A DNA stretch of 62,533 bases, from the NCBI GenBank assembly GCA_018268515.1, contig JAFDWK010000001.1:1-62533 (forward strand). The letters run 5' to 3'. The position numbers and the translations under genes were made by a program. Below, piece by piece: positions 53,204-61,570 of the stretch (its first letter is position 1; every line of letters begins with the position of its first letter). The stretch is from Actinomycetota bacterium (GTDB lineage: Bacteria; Actinomycetota; Actinomycetes; Actinomycetales; Microbacteriaceae). The notes under the pieces were generated by a model. It worked only from the letters and a program-made list of their open reading frames with translations. It made no database searches and had not been told where the DNA came from.

Positions 53204-53971
53204 ATGAGCTTCCCGCACAGCGCCGCGGCCGCCGCGCGTCTCGAGATCGTCGCCTCGACCGGATCCGCCAACGCGGACCTGCGGGCGCATGCGGACGACG
53301 AGGCGGGATGGCCCCACCTGTCGGCGATCCTGACCGAGGATCAGGTCGCAGGGCGCGGGCGTCTCGACCGGATCTGGACGGCGCCCGCGGGCTCGGCGCT
53401 GGCCTTGTCGGTGCTGCTGCGGGTGCCGCGCATCCCGGTCGCCCAGCGCGGCTGGATCCCGCTCGCCGCGGGTCTCGCCATGGCGGAGGCGATCGCGGCG
53501 CAGCTCCCCGAGCGGAGCGTCGGCGTGAAGTGGCCGAACGACGTGCAGGTCGCCGATCGCAAGATCTGCGGGATCCTCGCCGAGGTGGCCGGATCCGACG
53601 CCGTGGTCGTGGGATCCGGCGTCAACACGTCGATGACGGCCGAGCAGCTGCCGGTCGAGACCGCGACCTCGTTCGCCGTCGAGGGCGTGATGGCGGACCT
53701 CGATCTGCTGATCGCCGGCTACCTGGCGCGGCTGGACGGGTGGATCGAGGGTCTCGCCGAGCACGGCTCCGCCGTCGCGAGCGGCCTGCGCGACGCCGTC
53801 GCCGCGCGCTGCGTCACGCTCGGCCGCACGGTGCGGGTGATGCTCCCGGGCGGCGCGGACCTGATCGGCGAGGCGACCGGGCTCGGCGAGGACGGCTGCC
53901 TCCTGGTGGCGGCGGAAGGCATGGAGCACCGCATCGCGGCGGGCGACATCGTGCACTTGCGCCTCGCGTGA
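53204..53971 (+). CDS. birA: Biotin--[acetyl-CoA-carboxylase] ligase
   Basis: 255 residues; attaches biotin to the carrier lysine of the carboxylase alpha subunit. The adenylate loop is GRGRLDRIW at 50-58, and [18 protein letters not shown] carries the catalytic lysines (Lys109, Lys120). There is no N-terminal helix-turn-helix, so it is a ligase only and not a repressor. A C-terminal SH3-like domain is present. Divergent from accD, as in mycobacteria. Confidence 0.94.
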   Translation: MSFPHSAAAAARLEIVASTGSANADLRAHADDEAGWPHLSAILTEDQVAGRGRLDRIWTAPAGSALALSVLLRVPRIPVAQRGWIPLAAGLAMAEAIAAQLPERSVGVKWPNDVQVADRKICGILAEVAGSDAVVVGSGVNTSMTAEQLPVETATSFAVEGVMADLDLLIAGYLARLDGWIEGLAEHGSAVASGLRDAVAARCVTLGRTVRVMLPGGADLIGEATGLGEDGCLLVAAEGMEHRIAAGDIVHLRLA

Positions 53972-54023
53972 GCCGGCCGGCACGCCACGCGATTCCGGGT
54001 GCGCCGAGTGAACCGGAAGCTGT

Positions 54024-54080
54024 CGAGTGCACGGCATCTTGACGCGAACTTCCCGTGCACTCGTCATGATCCCGTGCACC
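54024..54080. promoter_or_regulatory. GTGCACGG inverted repeats upstream of the ABC-F gene
   Basis: CGAGTGCACGG (54024-54034) and CCGTGCACTCG (54053-54063) form a perfect 11-base inverted repeat separated by 18 bases, and CCCGTGCACC recurs at 54071-54080. They could be a birA terminator or a regulator site; TTGACG at 54039-54044 inside the loop may be a -35. Confidence 0.45.
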
Positions 54081-54147
54081 CGCGGCGGTCGGAGCGCGCG
54101 CGGAGGAACGGCGCGGGATCCCGAACGCAGCCCGGAGCAGGCGCGAC

Positions 54148-54153
54148 TACCCT
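54148..54153 (+). promoter_or_regulatory. Possible -10 box TACCCT of the ABC-F gene
   Basis: TACCCT ten bases before the ATG. GGAAG between them could be a weak ribosome binding site. Confidence 0.35.
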
Positions 54154-54163
54154 GGAAGCCGAC

Positions 54164-55993
54164 ATGGCACATCTTCTCGGGGCCGAAGGGCTCCACCTCT
54201 CCTTCCCCACCCGGATCGTCTTCGACGCCGTCACCCTCGGCATCGAGGAGGGGGACCGGATCGGCATCGTCGGCCGCAACGGCGACGGCAAATCCAGCCT
54301 GCTCGCGATGCTCGCCGGCCGGCTGGAGCCCGACGCCGGACGCGTGACCGTGCGCGGGGGCACCACGATCGGCGTCCTCGACCAGGCCGACGTGCTCGAC
54401 GACGCGCTCACGGTCGGCGGGGCGATCGTCGGCGACACCCCGGAGCACGAGTGGGCGGGGGATCCGAAGGTCCGCGACGTGATCGACGGCCTTGTCAGCG
54501 ACCTGGATTGGACCGCCTCGGTCGCCGATCTCTCGGGCGGTCAGCGCCGCCGCGTGGCGCTCGCGAAGCTGCTCGCCGGAGACTGGGACATCATCGCGCT
54601 CGACGAGCCGACCAACCACCTCGACGTGGAGGCGATCGGCTGGCTCGCGGAGCACCTGAAGCGGCGCTGGCCCGCGAACCAGGGCGCCCTCATGGTCGTC
54701 ACGCACGACCGCTGGTTCCTGGACGAGGTGTGCACCGAGACCTGGGAGGTGCACGACCGGATCGTCGAGCCGTTCGAGGGAGGCTACGCCGCCTACATCC
54801 TGCAGCGCGTCGAACGCGATCGGATGGCGGCCGCCTCCGAGGCGAAGCGGCAGAACCTCGCCCGCAAGGAGCTCGCCTGGCTGCGCCGCGGCGCCCCCGC
54901 CCGCACCTCGAAGCCGAAGTTCCGCATCGACGCGGCGAACGAGCTCATCGCCGACGTGCCCGAGATCCGCGACCGCATCGCCCTGCAGTCGCTGGCCGTG
55001 TCGCGGCTCGGGAAGGACGTCGTCGACCTCATCGACGCCGGCGTGACGTTCCCCGCGACCGGATCCGCGCCCGAGCGCGAAGTGCTGCGCGACGTCGAGT
55101 GGCGGATCGCGCCGGGCGAACGGACCGGCATCCTCGGCGTCAACGGCGCCGGCAAGTCGACCCTGCTCGGCCTCGTCGCCGGCACCCTCGCTCCGACGAG
55201 CGGCCGGGTCAAGCACGGCAAGACCGTGCAGGTGCGCACGCTCACCCAGCGCCTGGACGAGCTGCAGGGCGTCTGGGACGAGCCCGTGCGCATCGTGATC
55301 GGGCGCCTGCGCACGACCTACACGTTCGGGACCGGATCCAAGGCCGCAGAGCTCACCCCGGGGCAGCTGCTGGAACGCCTCGGATTCTCTTCGGCGCAGC
55401 TCTCCACGCCCGTCAAAGACCTCTCGGGCGGTCAGCAGCGTCGCCTGCAGGTGCTGCTGGTGCTGCTGGATCAACCCAACGTGATGATCCTCGACGAGCC
55501 GACGAACGACATGGACACCGACATGCTCGCCGCGATCGAGGATCTCCTCGACTCGTGGCCGGGCACGCTGCTGGTGGTGAGCCACGACCGGTACTTCCTG
55601 GAGCGGGTGACGGACCAGCAGTACGCGATCCTCGGCGGGCGGCTCCGGCACCTGCCGGGCGGCGTGGACGAGTACCTGCGGCTGCGTACGCTCGAGCAGG
55701 CGGAGTCTCAGGGCCGATCGGGATCCGGATCCGCGGGCGGATCCTCCGCACCGGCTGCCGAACCGGCGCTCGCGGGCGCCGAACGCCGCGCGGCGGAGAA
55801 GGAGCTGGCAGCGCTGGAGCGCCGCATGCAGAAGCTCGCTCAGCAGATCGACAAGGCCAAGCACGCCCTCGCCGACCACGATCAGACCGACTACGCCGGC
55901 CTCGGCGAGAAGATGAAGGCGATCCAGGCGCAGCAGGACGAGGTGGACGAGCTCGAGCTGCGCTGGTTCGAGCTCACCGAGCAGCTGGGCTGA
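54164..55993 (+). CDS. ABC-F family ATP-binding protein
   Basis: 609 residues with two ABC domains and no membrane segments. Walker A motifs are GRNGDGKSS and GVNGAGKST. Signatures are LSGGQRRRVALAKLLAGDW and LSGGQQRRLQVLL, and Walker B motifs end DEPTNHLD and DEPTNDMD. The C-terminus is an Ala/Glu/Lys-rich coiled coil after a Gly/Ser linker. ABC-F proteins act on the ribosome in translation control or antibiotic protection; Uup-like housekeeping is most likely. The upstream frame is open, but homology starts at MAHLLGAEGL. Confidence 0.92.
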   Translation: MAHLLGAEGLHLSFPTRIVFDAVTLGIEEGDRIGIVGRNGDGKSSLLAMLAGRLEPDAGRVTVRGGTTIGVLDQADVLDDALTVGGAIVGDTPEHEWAGDPKVRDVIDGLVSDLDWTASVADLSGGQRRRVALAKLLAGDWDIIALDEPTNHLDVEAIGWLAEHLKRRWPANQGALMVVTHDRWFLDEVCTETWEVHDRIVEPFEGGYAAYILQRVERDRMAAASEAKRQNLARKELAWLRRGAPARTSKPKFRIDAANELIADVPEIRDRIALQSLAVSRLGKDVVDLIDAGVTFPATGSAPEREVLRDVEWRIAPGERTGILGVNGAGKSTLLGLVAGTLAPTSGRVKHGKTVQVRTLTQRLDELQGVWDEPVRIVIGRLRTTYTFGTGSKAAELTPGQLLERLGFSSAQLSTPVKDLSGGQQRRLQVLLVLLDQPNVMILDEPTNDMDTDMLAAIEDLLDSWPGTLLVVSHDRYFLERVTDQQYAILGGRLRHLPGGVDEYLRLRTLEQAESQGRSGSGSAGGSSAPAAEPALAGAERRAAEKELAALERRMQKLAQQIDKAKHALADHDQTDYAGLGEKMKAIQAQQDEVDELELRWFELTEQLG

Positions 55994-56027
55994 GCGCGCA
56001 TCCGGGATTCGGAGGTGTGAGCGTATC

Positions 56028-56043
56028 CCCGCCTGCGGGCGGG
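56028..56043. terminator. Small hairpin between convergent genes
   Basis: CCCGCC-TGCG-GGCGGG (56028-56043), six base pairs with a tetraloop, between the ABC-F gene and the convergent WYL-regulator gene. Confidence 0.45.
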
Positions 56044-56071
56044 AAGCCGCACCGACGGCGCGCGATCGGAC

Positions 56072-56767
56072 TCAGAAGACGATGGTGGGCCTGGCATTCG
56101 GGGGAGGCGTCCCGATCTCGTCGATGGAATGACCCTGACATGGCGTCGCCGTGACGGTAGCCCGATCGATGCGGTCCGCGGTGAACCAGCGGATCGCCCC
56201 GCGCAGCCGGCACCAGCCGACGAGGTACCACCGTCCCGCCGTCGACGCGAACATCATCGGCTCGACCTCGCGGATGGTGGTCGCTGCGTCGTTCGCGGTG
56301 TAGCGGATCCGGACGACGCGCTGGTCGGCCATCGCCTGCTCCAACGCGGATCGGGTCGCCCGGGACGGGGCAGGGGGCGCGTCGACCCAGACCCGTCTCG
56401 CCAGCGCCTCGGCCCTCGCCTGCGTCTGGGGATCGAGGACATCGACGATCTTCCGGATCGCGGCGGTGGCCAGGTCGGAATAGGGCGCGTCGGAGGCGGC
56501 CGCGACGGCGGCGAGGAGCGCGACCGCCTGGGCCGATGACAGGCTGACCGGCGGCAGCGACGCGTGCGCCGCCAGGCCGTATCCGCCACCGGGGCCGGGG
56601 CGCGACCAGACCGGGGGGCCGCTGCCCGCCAGCGCGGCCAGGTCGCGCTTGATCGTGCGCACCGACACCTCGAACTCGGCCGCGAGCCTCCCCGCGGTGC
56701 GTCCGCGTGAACCGCTGCGGCGCAGCATCTCCGACAGCGCATGGAGGCGCTCGGCCCGCTTCACCAC
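56072..56767 (-). CDS. WYL-domain transcriptional regulator (YafY/DeoR-like)
   Basis: 231 residues from GTG 56767; GTG 56764 is equally possible. The N-terminal helix-turn-helix is RAERLHALSEMLRR to EFEVSVRTIKRDLAALAG. GPGGGYGL is the wing. The C-terminal WYL domain has RWYLVGWCRLRGAIRWF, the family's W-Y-L core, and RIDRATVTA. WYL proteins sense nucleic acids or small ligands. Divergent from the alpha/beta hydrolase, its likely target. Confidence 0.88.
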   Translation of the reverse strand: MVKRAERLHALSEMLRRSGSRGRTAGRLAAEFEVSVRTIKRDLAALAGSGPPVWSRPGPGGGYGLAAHASLPPVSLSSAQAVALLAAVAAASDAPYSDLATAAIRKIVDVLDPQTQARAEALARRVWVDAPPAPSRATRSALEQAMADQRVVRIRYTANDAATTIREVEPMMFASTAGRWYLVGWCRLRGAIRWFTADRIDRATVTATPCQGHSIDEIGTPPPNARPTIVF

Positions 56768-56825
56768 GGATCCCAGGAGAAATTCATGACATAGATGGTG
56801 ACCTGCCGTTGCCCGGGCAGCTCGA

Positions 56826-56831
56826 GAGAAT
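56826..56831 (+). promoter_or_regulatory. Possible leaderless -10 box GAGAAT
   Basis: GAGAAT six bases before the hydrolase ATG, sharing A at position 2 and T at position 6 with the other boxes. Confidence 0.35.
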
Positions 56832-56837
56832 CGGGCC

Positions 56838-57593
56838 ATGACAGCGACGAAGACCACCGCCGATCCTACGATCATCCCCATCCCGGGCCACTGGCTGGGG
56901 GCCTGGGCCTGGGACGAGGTGCGGGAGCACCTCTCCGGCGCCGGTGCGATCTCGGTGGCGTTGACCCTCCCGGGCCTGGAGCCCGGCGACGCTTCGCGAT
57001 CGTCCAGGACTCTGGATGACCAGGCGGCGGCGATCGAGGAGACCATCGATCGAGCGGAGGGCGACGCGGGCGTGGTCCTCGTCGCGCACAGCGGCGCGAA
57101 CGCCCCCGTCACCCTCGTCCTGGACCGGCATCCGGAGCTCGTCCGCCGAGTGATCTGGGTGGACTCGGGCCCGGTCGCTCCCGATGCCGTGTTCGCCCCC
57201 GATGCGTCGCGCGCTCTGGAGGAGCTTCCGCTGCCGCCGTTCGAGGCGCTCGCGCAGCAGGCCAGCTTCGAAGGGCTGAGCAGCGAGGCTCTCGATCGCT
57301 TTCGGGCTCGCGCCGTCCCCGAACCCGGCCCCGTGCTTCGCCAACCCGTGCGTCTCACGAACGACGCACGCCGGAGCGTGCCGACCACGCTGGTGTGCTG
57401 CTCGATCCCGAGTGCGCAGCTGTGGGAGCTCGCCCAGGCCGGTCACCCGATGTTCGCCGAGGTCGCCGTGCTGGGGCGGCGGGAGCTCATCGATCTGCCG
57501 ACCGGGCATTGGCCCATGTGGAGCCGCCCCGAGGACTTGGCGGCCGTGCTCCACGCCGCCGCCACCCGGGTCGATGAGGATCAGCCGCGCTGA
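56838..57593 (+). CDS. Alpha/beta hydrolase
   Basis: 251 residues. IPGHWLGAWAWDEV is the oxyanion-hole loop of the esterase/haloalkane-type fold. VLVAHSGANAPVTLVLDRHP carries the nucleophile elbow, with Ser in AHSGAN. The late IDLPTGHWPMWSRPEDL has the catalytic His. The substrate is unknown. Divergent from the WYL regulator; its 3' end is part of a hairpin shared with the convergent flavoprotein gene. Confidence 0.85.
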   Translation: MTATKTTADPTIIPIPGHWLGAWAWDEVREHLSGAGAISVALTLPGLEPGDASRSSRTLDDQAAAIEETIDRAEGDAGVVLVAHSGANAPVTLVLDRHPELVRRVIWVDSGPVAPDAVFAPDASRALEELPLPPFEALAQQASFEGLSSEALDRFRARAVPEPGPVLRQPVRLTNDARRSVPTTLVCCSIPSAQLWELAQAGHPMFAEVAVLGRRELIDLPTGHWPMWSRPEDLAAVLHAAATRVDEDQPR

Positions 57594-57598
57594 TCCTC
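57576..57598. terminator. Terminator overlapping the hydrolase stop codon
   Basis: GAGGATCAGC (57576-57585), CGC, GCTGATCCTC (57589-57598): ten perfect base pairs with a three-base loop. The hydrolase TGA lies in the right arm and the convergent flavoprotein stop is three bases beyond. Confidence 0.65.
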
Positions 57599-57600
57599 GC

Positions 57601-58560
57601 TCAGCCGGCAGCCGGGGCGGGTGCGGTGGCGAGACGGAAGTCCTCCTCGACGAGCGCTCCGTTGACGCCGGCACCCGCGATCGCGCCGGCGCCGATCGAC
57701 ATCGGCACCGTCGCCATGGGGTTAACGACGTTGCCCGCCGCCCAGACGCGCGGGTGCGATGTCCGTCCGACGGGATCCGCCTGCACGAAGGATCCGAGAC
57801 CGGACGGCAGTTCGGTGCGCACCAGGCCGAGGCCGCCGAGGAATCCGTCGTGCGGGATCGGCCGGCCGCCGGTGAAGACCGCATCGACCGGGATCTCGGC
57901 GCCGTCCGCGGTGCGGATCGCCGAGATCGAGGTGCCGTCGCCGACGACCTCGAGCGCGGGTGAGGTGACGATCTCGACGCCGCGAGCGCGCAGCAGGCGC
58001 TCCTCCGCGTCGTCGAGCGCGCCGAGGCCGGCGGAGAAGAGCACGACGTCGGCGCTCCACTGGCGCACCATCTTCGCCTGGTGCAGCGATGCGGGTGAGG
58101 TCGCGAGCACGCCGAGGCGCCGGTCGCGCACCTCCCAGCCGTGGCAGTACGGGCAGTGCAGCACGCTCGTGCCCCAGCGCTCGGCGAGCCCCGCGACCGC
58201 GGGGAGCTGGTCGGTGATGCCGGTGGTCACGACGATCGCACGGGCACGCTCGCGGGTGCCGTCCTCGAGTTCGACCAGGAGCGCGTCGCCCTCGTCGCGC
58301 ACCGTCGTCGCCGCCCCCTCCCGCGCGACGACGCCGTATGCGGTGGCTTCCGCCCTTCCGCGCTGTGCGAGGTCGAGCGGCGCCGTGCCCTCGTTGCCGA
58401 GGACGCCGTGCATGTGCGACGCGAAGCGGTTGCGCGGGCTGCCCGCATCGATCACGAGGGTGCGACGGCGCGCACGTCCCAGGAGCAGCGCGGCGGAGAG
58501 GCCGGCGGCCCCGCCGCCGATCACGATCACGTCCCAGGAGGAGGAGTTCACGGTTCCCAT
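57601..58560 (-). CDS. Thioredoxin-reductase-like FAD/NAD(P) oxidoreductase
   Basis: 319 residues. FAD motif GGGAAG is at 15-20. A CPYC redox pair is at 136-139 in TSVLHCPYCHGWEVRDRR. The late RTSHPRVWAAGNVV is the second FAD motif. It resembles TrxB-like proteins, but the NADPH loop between the Cys pair and the C-terminus is divergent, so the partner may not be classical thioredoxin. Divergent from the XRE-cupin regulator across a perfect palindrome, so a regulated function (redox or small-molecule) is likely. Confidence 0.85.
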   Translation of the reverse strand: MGTVNSSSWDVIVIGGGAAGLSAALLLGRARRRTLVIDAGSPRNRFASHMHGVLGNEGTAPLDLAQRGRAEATAYGVVAREGAATTVRDEGDALLVELEDGTRERARAIVVTTGITDQLPAVAGLAERWGTSVLHCPYCHGWEVRDRRLGVLATSPASLHQAKMVRQWSADVVLFSAGLGALDDAEERLLRARGVEIVTSPALEVVGDGTSISAIRTADGAEIPVDAVFTGGRPIPHDGFLGGLGLVRTELPSGLGSFVQADPVGRTSHPRVWAAGNVVNPMATVPMSIGAGAIAGAGVNGALVEEDFRLATAPAPAAG

Positions 58561-58580
58561 GCCTTCAGTTCACGGCTAGG

Positions 58581-58608
58581 ATCGCAAGATGGCAAATCAT
58601 CTTGCGAT
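58581..58608. promoter_or_regulatory. Perfect operator palindrome between the flavoprotein and XRE genes
   Basis: ATCGCAAGATG (58581-58591), GCAAAT, CATCTTGCGAT (58598-58608): 11 perfect base pairs, 28 bases in all. It overlaps a -10-like TAGGAT (58578-58583) and lies between the two divergent starts. Confidence 0.75.
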
Positions 58609-58650
58609 TTCGGCAAGTGACGGACTCGGCGGGACTCGGGGAGAAGGATC

Positions 58651-59220
58651 GTGCAGGACGAACTCTCGCAGGTCGGGCCGCGGCTGCGCGCGGCACGCCA
58701 CGCCCGCGGATGGACGCTCGACGAGCTGGCCGAGCGGGCGGGCATGTCGGCGAGCACGCTCTCGCGCCTGGAAGCGGGCAAGCGGCAGGCGAGCCTCGAG
58801 CTGCTGCTGCCGCTGACCCGCCGGCTCGGGATCCGCCTCGACGACCTGCTGCCCGCCGAGGCGCCGGATCCGCGGGTGCGCCGCCCGGTGATCCGCAGAG
58901 ACGGGCTCGTGATCGTGCCGCTCGCACCGGAGGGATCCGCGGTGCGCACCTATCGGATCACCTATCCGCCGCTGGCAGCCCTTCCAGCACTGCGCGTGCA
59001 CGACGGCTACGAATGGCTCTACGTGCTCTCCGGCCGGCTGCGGCTCCGGCTCGGCGGGCAGGATCTGGTGCTCGCGCGCGGGGAGGCCGCCGAGTTCGAC
59101 ACCCGTACGCCGCATGCCATGTCGGCGGCCGGTGGGAAGCCCGCCCAGATCATCAGCATCTTCAACGACGACGGCATGCGGATGCACACCCATGTCGCGG
59201 AGTCCGAGGGAGAGGTCTGA
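58651..59220 (+). CDS. XRE-family regulator with cupin domain
   Basis: 189 residues from GTG 58651 with GAGAAGGA upstream. Helix-turn-helix at about 5-60 (TLDELAERAGMSASTLSRLE). The C-terminal cupin has HDGYEWLYVLSGRLRLRLGG and GEAAEFDTRTPHAMSA, with His/Glu positions that may bind a metal or ligand. Cupin XRE proteins usually repress a neighbouring enzyme gene; here the divergent flavoprotein and the palindrome at 58581-58608 fit that role. Confidence 0.9.
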   Translation: MQDELSQVGPRLRAARHARGWTLDELAERAGMSASTLSRLEAGKRQASLELLLPLTRRLGIRLDDLLPAEAPDPRVRRPVIRRDGLVIVPLAPEGSAVRTYRITYPPLAALPALRVHDGYEWLYVLSGRLRLRLGGQDLVLARGEAAEFDTRTPHAMSAAGGKPAQIISIFNDDGMRMHTHVAESEGEV

Positions 59221-59363
59221 CGGCAGAGGGTCTGCCGCGTCGGCGTCGGACCGGCCGCCCGGTCTGTCGCCGGGGCCCGGCGGGGAATACCGTGGGTCCA
59301 GACGACGCTGTCCTCTGCGCGGGAAGGCGGTCGTCGTCTGCCGCAACCGCATCGGAGGCGCAC

Positions 59364-61214
59364 ATGCAAGGACTCGAGGTCACCGTCCTGCTGGGGCTCA
59401 CGATCCTCACCGGAGCCCTGCTCGCGCCGCGGCTGCGCCTCGCGCTGCCGCTGGTGCTCGTCATCCTGGGGCTCGCGCTGGGGTTCGTGCCGGCCCTTCG
59501 CGAGATCCAGCTGCCGCCGGAGACCGTGCTGCTGCTGTTCCTGCCGGTCATGCTGTTCTGGGAGAGCCTGACCACCTCGCTGCGCGCGATCCGGCGCGAC
59601 TTCCGTTACATCCTGCCGATGAGCACGCTGCTCGTGGTGGCGTCCGCCTTCGCCGTCGCCGGGATCGGGATCCTGTTCGGGCTGCCCTGGGAGACCGCGC
59701 TGATCCTCGGCGCCGCCGTGGCCCCGCCCGACGCGACCGCCGTCGCCGCGCTCGGCCGGCTGCTGCCGCGGCGCATGTTCATGAAGCTCAAGGCCGAGAG
59801 CCTCACCAACGACGGCACCGCCCTGGTGCTGTACGCGATCGGGATCTCGCTCGCGGTCGGCGGGCACGTCACCCCGCTCAGCGTCACCTGGTCCGTGATC
59901 GTGTCCTACGGCGGGGGCATCGCGGCCGGGGTGGCCGTGGCCGCCCTCGCATTCCTGCTGCTGCGCGCCGTCTCCTCGACGATCGTGATCAACACGACGC
60001 TGCTCCTGGTCCCGTTCGTCGCGTTCCTGCTCGCCGAAGTCATCGGTGCCTCCGGAGTGCTCGCGGTCGTCGTCGCGGGCGTGATCATCGCCTACGTGTC
60101 GCCCACTGTGACCACGGCGCAGTCCCGCAGGCAGGCGGAGTCCGCCTGGCCGTTCGGGGTGTTCCTGCTCAACGGCGCACTGTTCGTGCTGATCGGGCTC
60201 GAGGTGCAGTACGTCGTGCATCAGATCTCCGCGGGCGCGATCGGCCGGCTCGTGCTCGTCACGCTCGTGGTCTGGATCGCGCTGCTGGTGGTGCGCTACC
60301 TGTTCCAGTGGCTCAGCGTGCCGTTCTACCAGCGCACCGGTCCCCGCCCTCCACGCGGCGTCAGGGCGCGCTCGCGCGTGCTGAGCACGTTCGCGGGCAT
60401 GCGCGGGGCGGTGTCGCTCGCGATCGCGCTGTCGGTGCCCGCAGGCGCCGTCGCCGGGGGAGCGCTCGACGGCCGCGACGAGATCGTGTTCGTGACGGCC
60501 GGAGTCATCCTGCTGAGCCTGCTGGTGCAGGGAACGCTGCTTCCCGCGATCGTGCGCTGGGCGCGGATTCCCGCAGACCAGGGCGAGGTCGAGGAGTACG
60601 AGCTCGCCGAGCGCGCGATCTCCGGCGCCGCGCTGTCGGCGCTCGACGACCTCGCGGTGCGACACGAGATCAGCGACGAGGTGCGCGACCGGATCCGGTT
60701 CGAGGGCTACCAGATGCTCGAGTACACCAATGCGCGCACTCTCGCCCGTGAGCAGGCCCTCGTCGACGCGGAGGTGAGGGCGCTCGACGAGATGCTCGGC
60801 CAGCCCGACCCGCTCGCCGCAGGGACCCAGCCGGAAGAGGAGGCCTCCGGATCCGAGGGGATCGGATCCGACGGTTCGGCATCCGACTCGAGCGGATCCG
60901 ACGGGATGGGCGGCGAACCGATCGATGCCGGTGCGGACGGCTCCACGAGCGGATCCGCACCGCGTCGCACGCTGATCGAGGGGGCGACCCTGCAGATGAT
61001 CGCGACCTCGGAGGACGTCGACCTCCTGCAGCGCTCGCCGTTGATCCGCCACGAGGAGTTCACACGACTGAAGCTCGCGCTGCTGGACCGCAAGCGCGAG
61101 GTGCTGCTGGGCCTGCGTCGTTCCGGCACGGTCGACGACCTGGTCGTGCGACGGATCTCCGCGCGCCTGGACCTCGAGCAGTTGCGCCTGCAGGGGCTCG
61201 AGGAATTCGACTGA
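59364..61214 (+). CDS. Na+/H+ antiporter, CPA1 (NhaP-like) family
   Basis: 616 residues with GGAGG before ATG 59364. Twelve to thirteen membrane helices (about 5-420). The ion-binding region is AVAPPDATAVAALGRLLP and AESLTNDGTALVLYAIGISL (the ND pair is the CPA1 site). FAGMRGAVSLAIALSVPAGA is a late helix motif. The cytosolic tail holds a Gly/Ser/Asp-rich insert (about 490-535) and then charged helices. It exports Na+ or K+ for protons; the ion is not determinable. Confidence 0.92.
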   Translation: MQGLEVTVLLGLTILTGALLAPRLRLALPLVLVILGLALGFVPALREIQLPPETVLLLFLPVMLFWESLTTSLRAIRRDFRYILPMSTLLVVASAFAVAGIGILFGLPWETALILGAAVAPPDATAVAALGRLLPRRMFMKLKAESLTNDGTALVLYAIGISLAVGGHVTPLSVTWSVIVSYGGGIAAGVAVAALAFLLLRAVSSTIVINTTLLLVPFVAFLLAEVIGASGVLAVVVAGVIIAYVSPTVTTAQSRRQAESAWPFGVFLLNGALFVLIGLEVQYVVHQISAGAIGRLVLVTLVVWIALLVVRYLFQWLSVPFYQRTGPRPPRGVRARSRVLSTFAGMRGAVSLAIALSVPAGAVAGGALDGRDEIVFVTAGVILLSLLVQGTLLPAIVRWARIPADQGEVEEYELAERAISGAALSALDDLAVRHEISDEVRDRIRFEGYQMLEYTNARTLAREQALVDAEVRALDEMLGQPDPLAAGTQPEEEASGSEGIGSDGSASDSSGSDGMGGEPIDAGADGSTSGSAPRRTLIEGATLQMIATSEDVDLLQRSPLIRHEEFTRLKLALLDRKREVLLGLRRSGTVDDLVVRRISARLDLEQLRLQGLEEFD

Positions 61215-61221
61215 CCGCGGT

Positions 61222-61533
61222 TCAGCCGGCGAGCGCGGTGCGGAGCGCCGGCAGCAGCATCTCCGCCGTCGGGTGGCCGGTGGGGCCGGCCGGCGTGCGG
61301 TACACCCGGCACGCGAGATCCTGGATCGGCGCAGATCCCGGCACCGCATCGACGCCGTCGACGAGCACGGTCGGCGAGCCCGCGAACGCGGTCGCGGCCG
61401 CCTCCGCCGGGGTGCGGATCACCCGGATCGCGGGCTCCGTCCGGAAGTCGAGCTCCGCGAGTGCTCGCCGCACCTCACGCTCCGCGGCGGGTCCGTTCGG
61501 GCAGCCGTCGATGGTCAGGATCTCGATCCGCAT
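61222..61533 (-). CDS. Small thioredoxin-fold protein (function unknown)
   Basis: 103 residues. The N-terminus IEILTIDGCPNGPAAEREV is a thioredoxin-like strand with one Cys in the CPN position, and AFAGSPTVLVDGVDA is the cis-Pro loop. The second Cys of CxxC is absent. Another Cys follows in DLACRVYRTPAG. Similar proteins occur near mercury or arsenic genes, but no such context exists here. Convergent with the antiporter gene, ending eight bases from its stop. Confidence 0.6.
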   Translation of the reverse strand: MRIEILTIDGCPNGPAAEREVRRALAELDFRTEPAIRVIRTPAEAAATAFAGSPTVLVDGVDAVPGSAPIQDLACRVYRTPAGPTGHPTAEMLLPALRTALAG

Positions 61534-61570
61534 AGGACGATCATCCTCCCCTTCGCGGAGGCGGGCGCCG

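Noticed and set aside
53204-53971. BirA acting as transcriptional repressor
   Set aside because: The N-terminal helix-turn-helix of bifunctional BirA proteins is missing; the protein starts directly with the ligase domain.
53066-55879. 937-codon minus-strand frame opposite birA and the ABC-F gene
   Set aside because: Antisense shadow of two conserved enzymes.
58338-59363. N-terminal extension of the antiporter frame through the XRE gene
   Set aside because: The upstream part is Arg/Ala-rich and out of phase with the real XRE-cupin gene; homology and a GGAGG ribosome binding site place the antiporter start at 59364.
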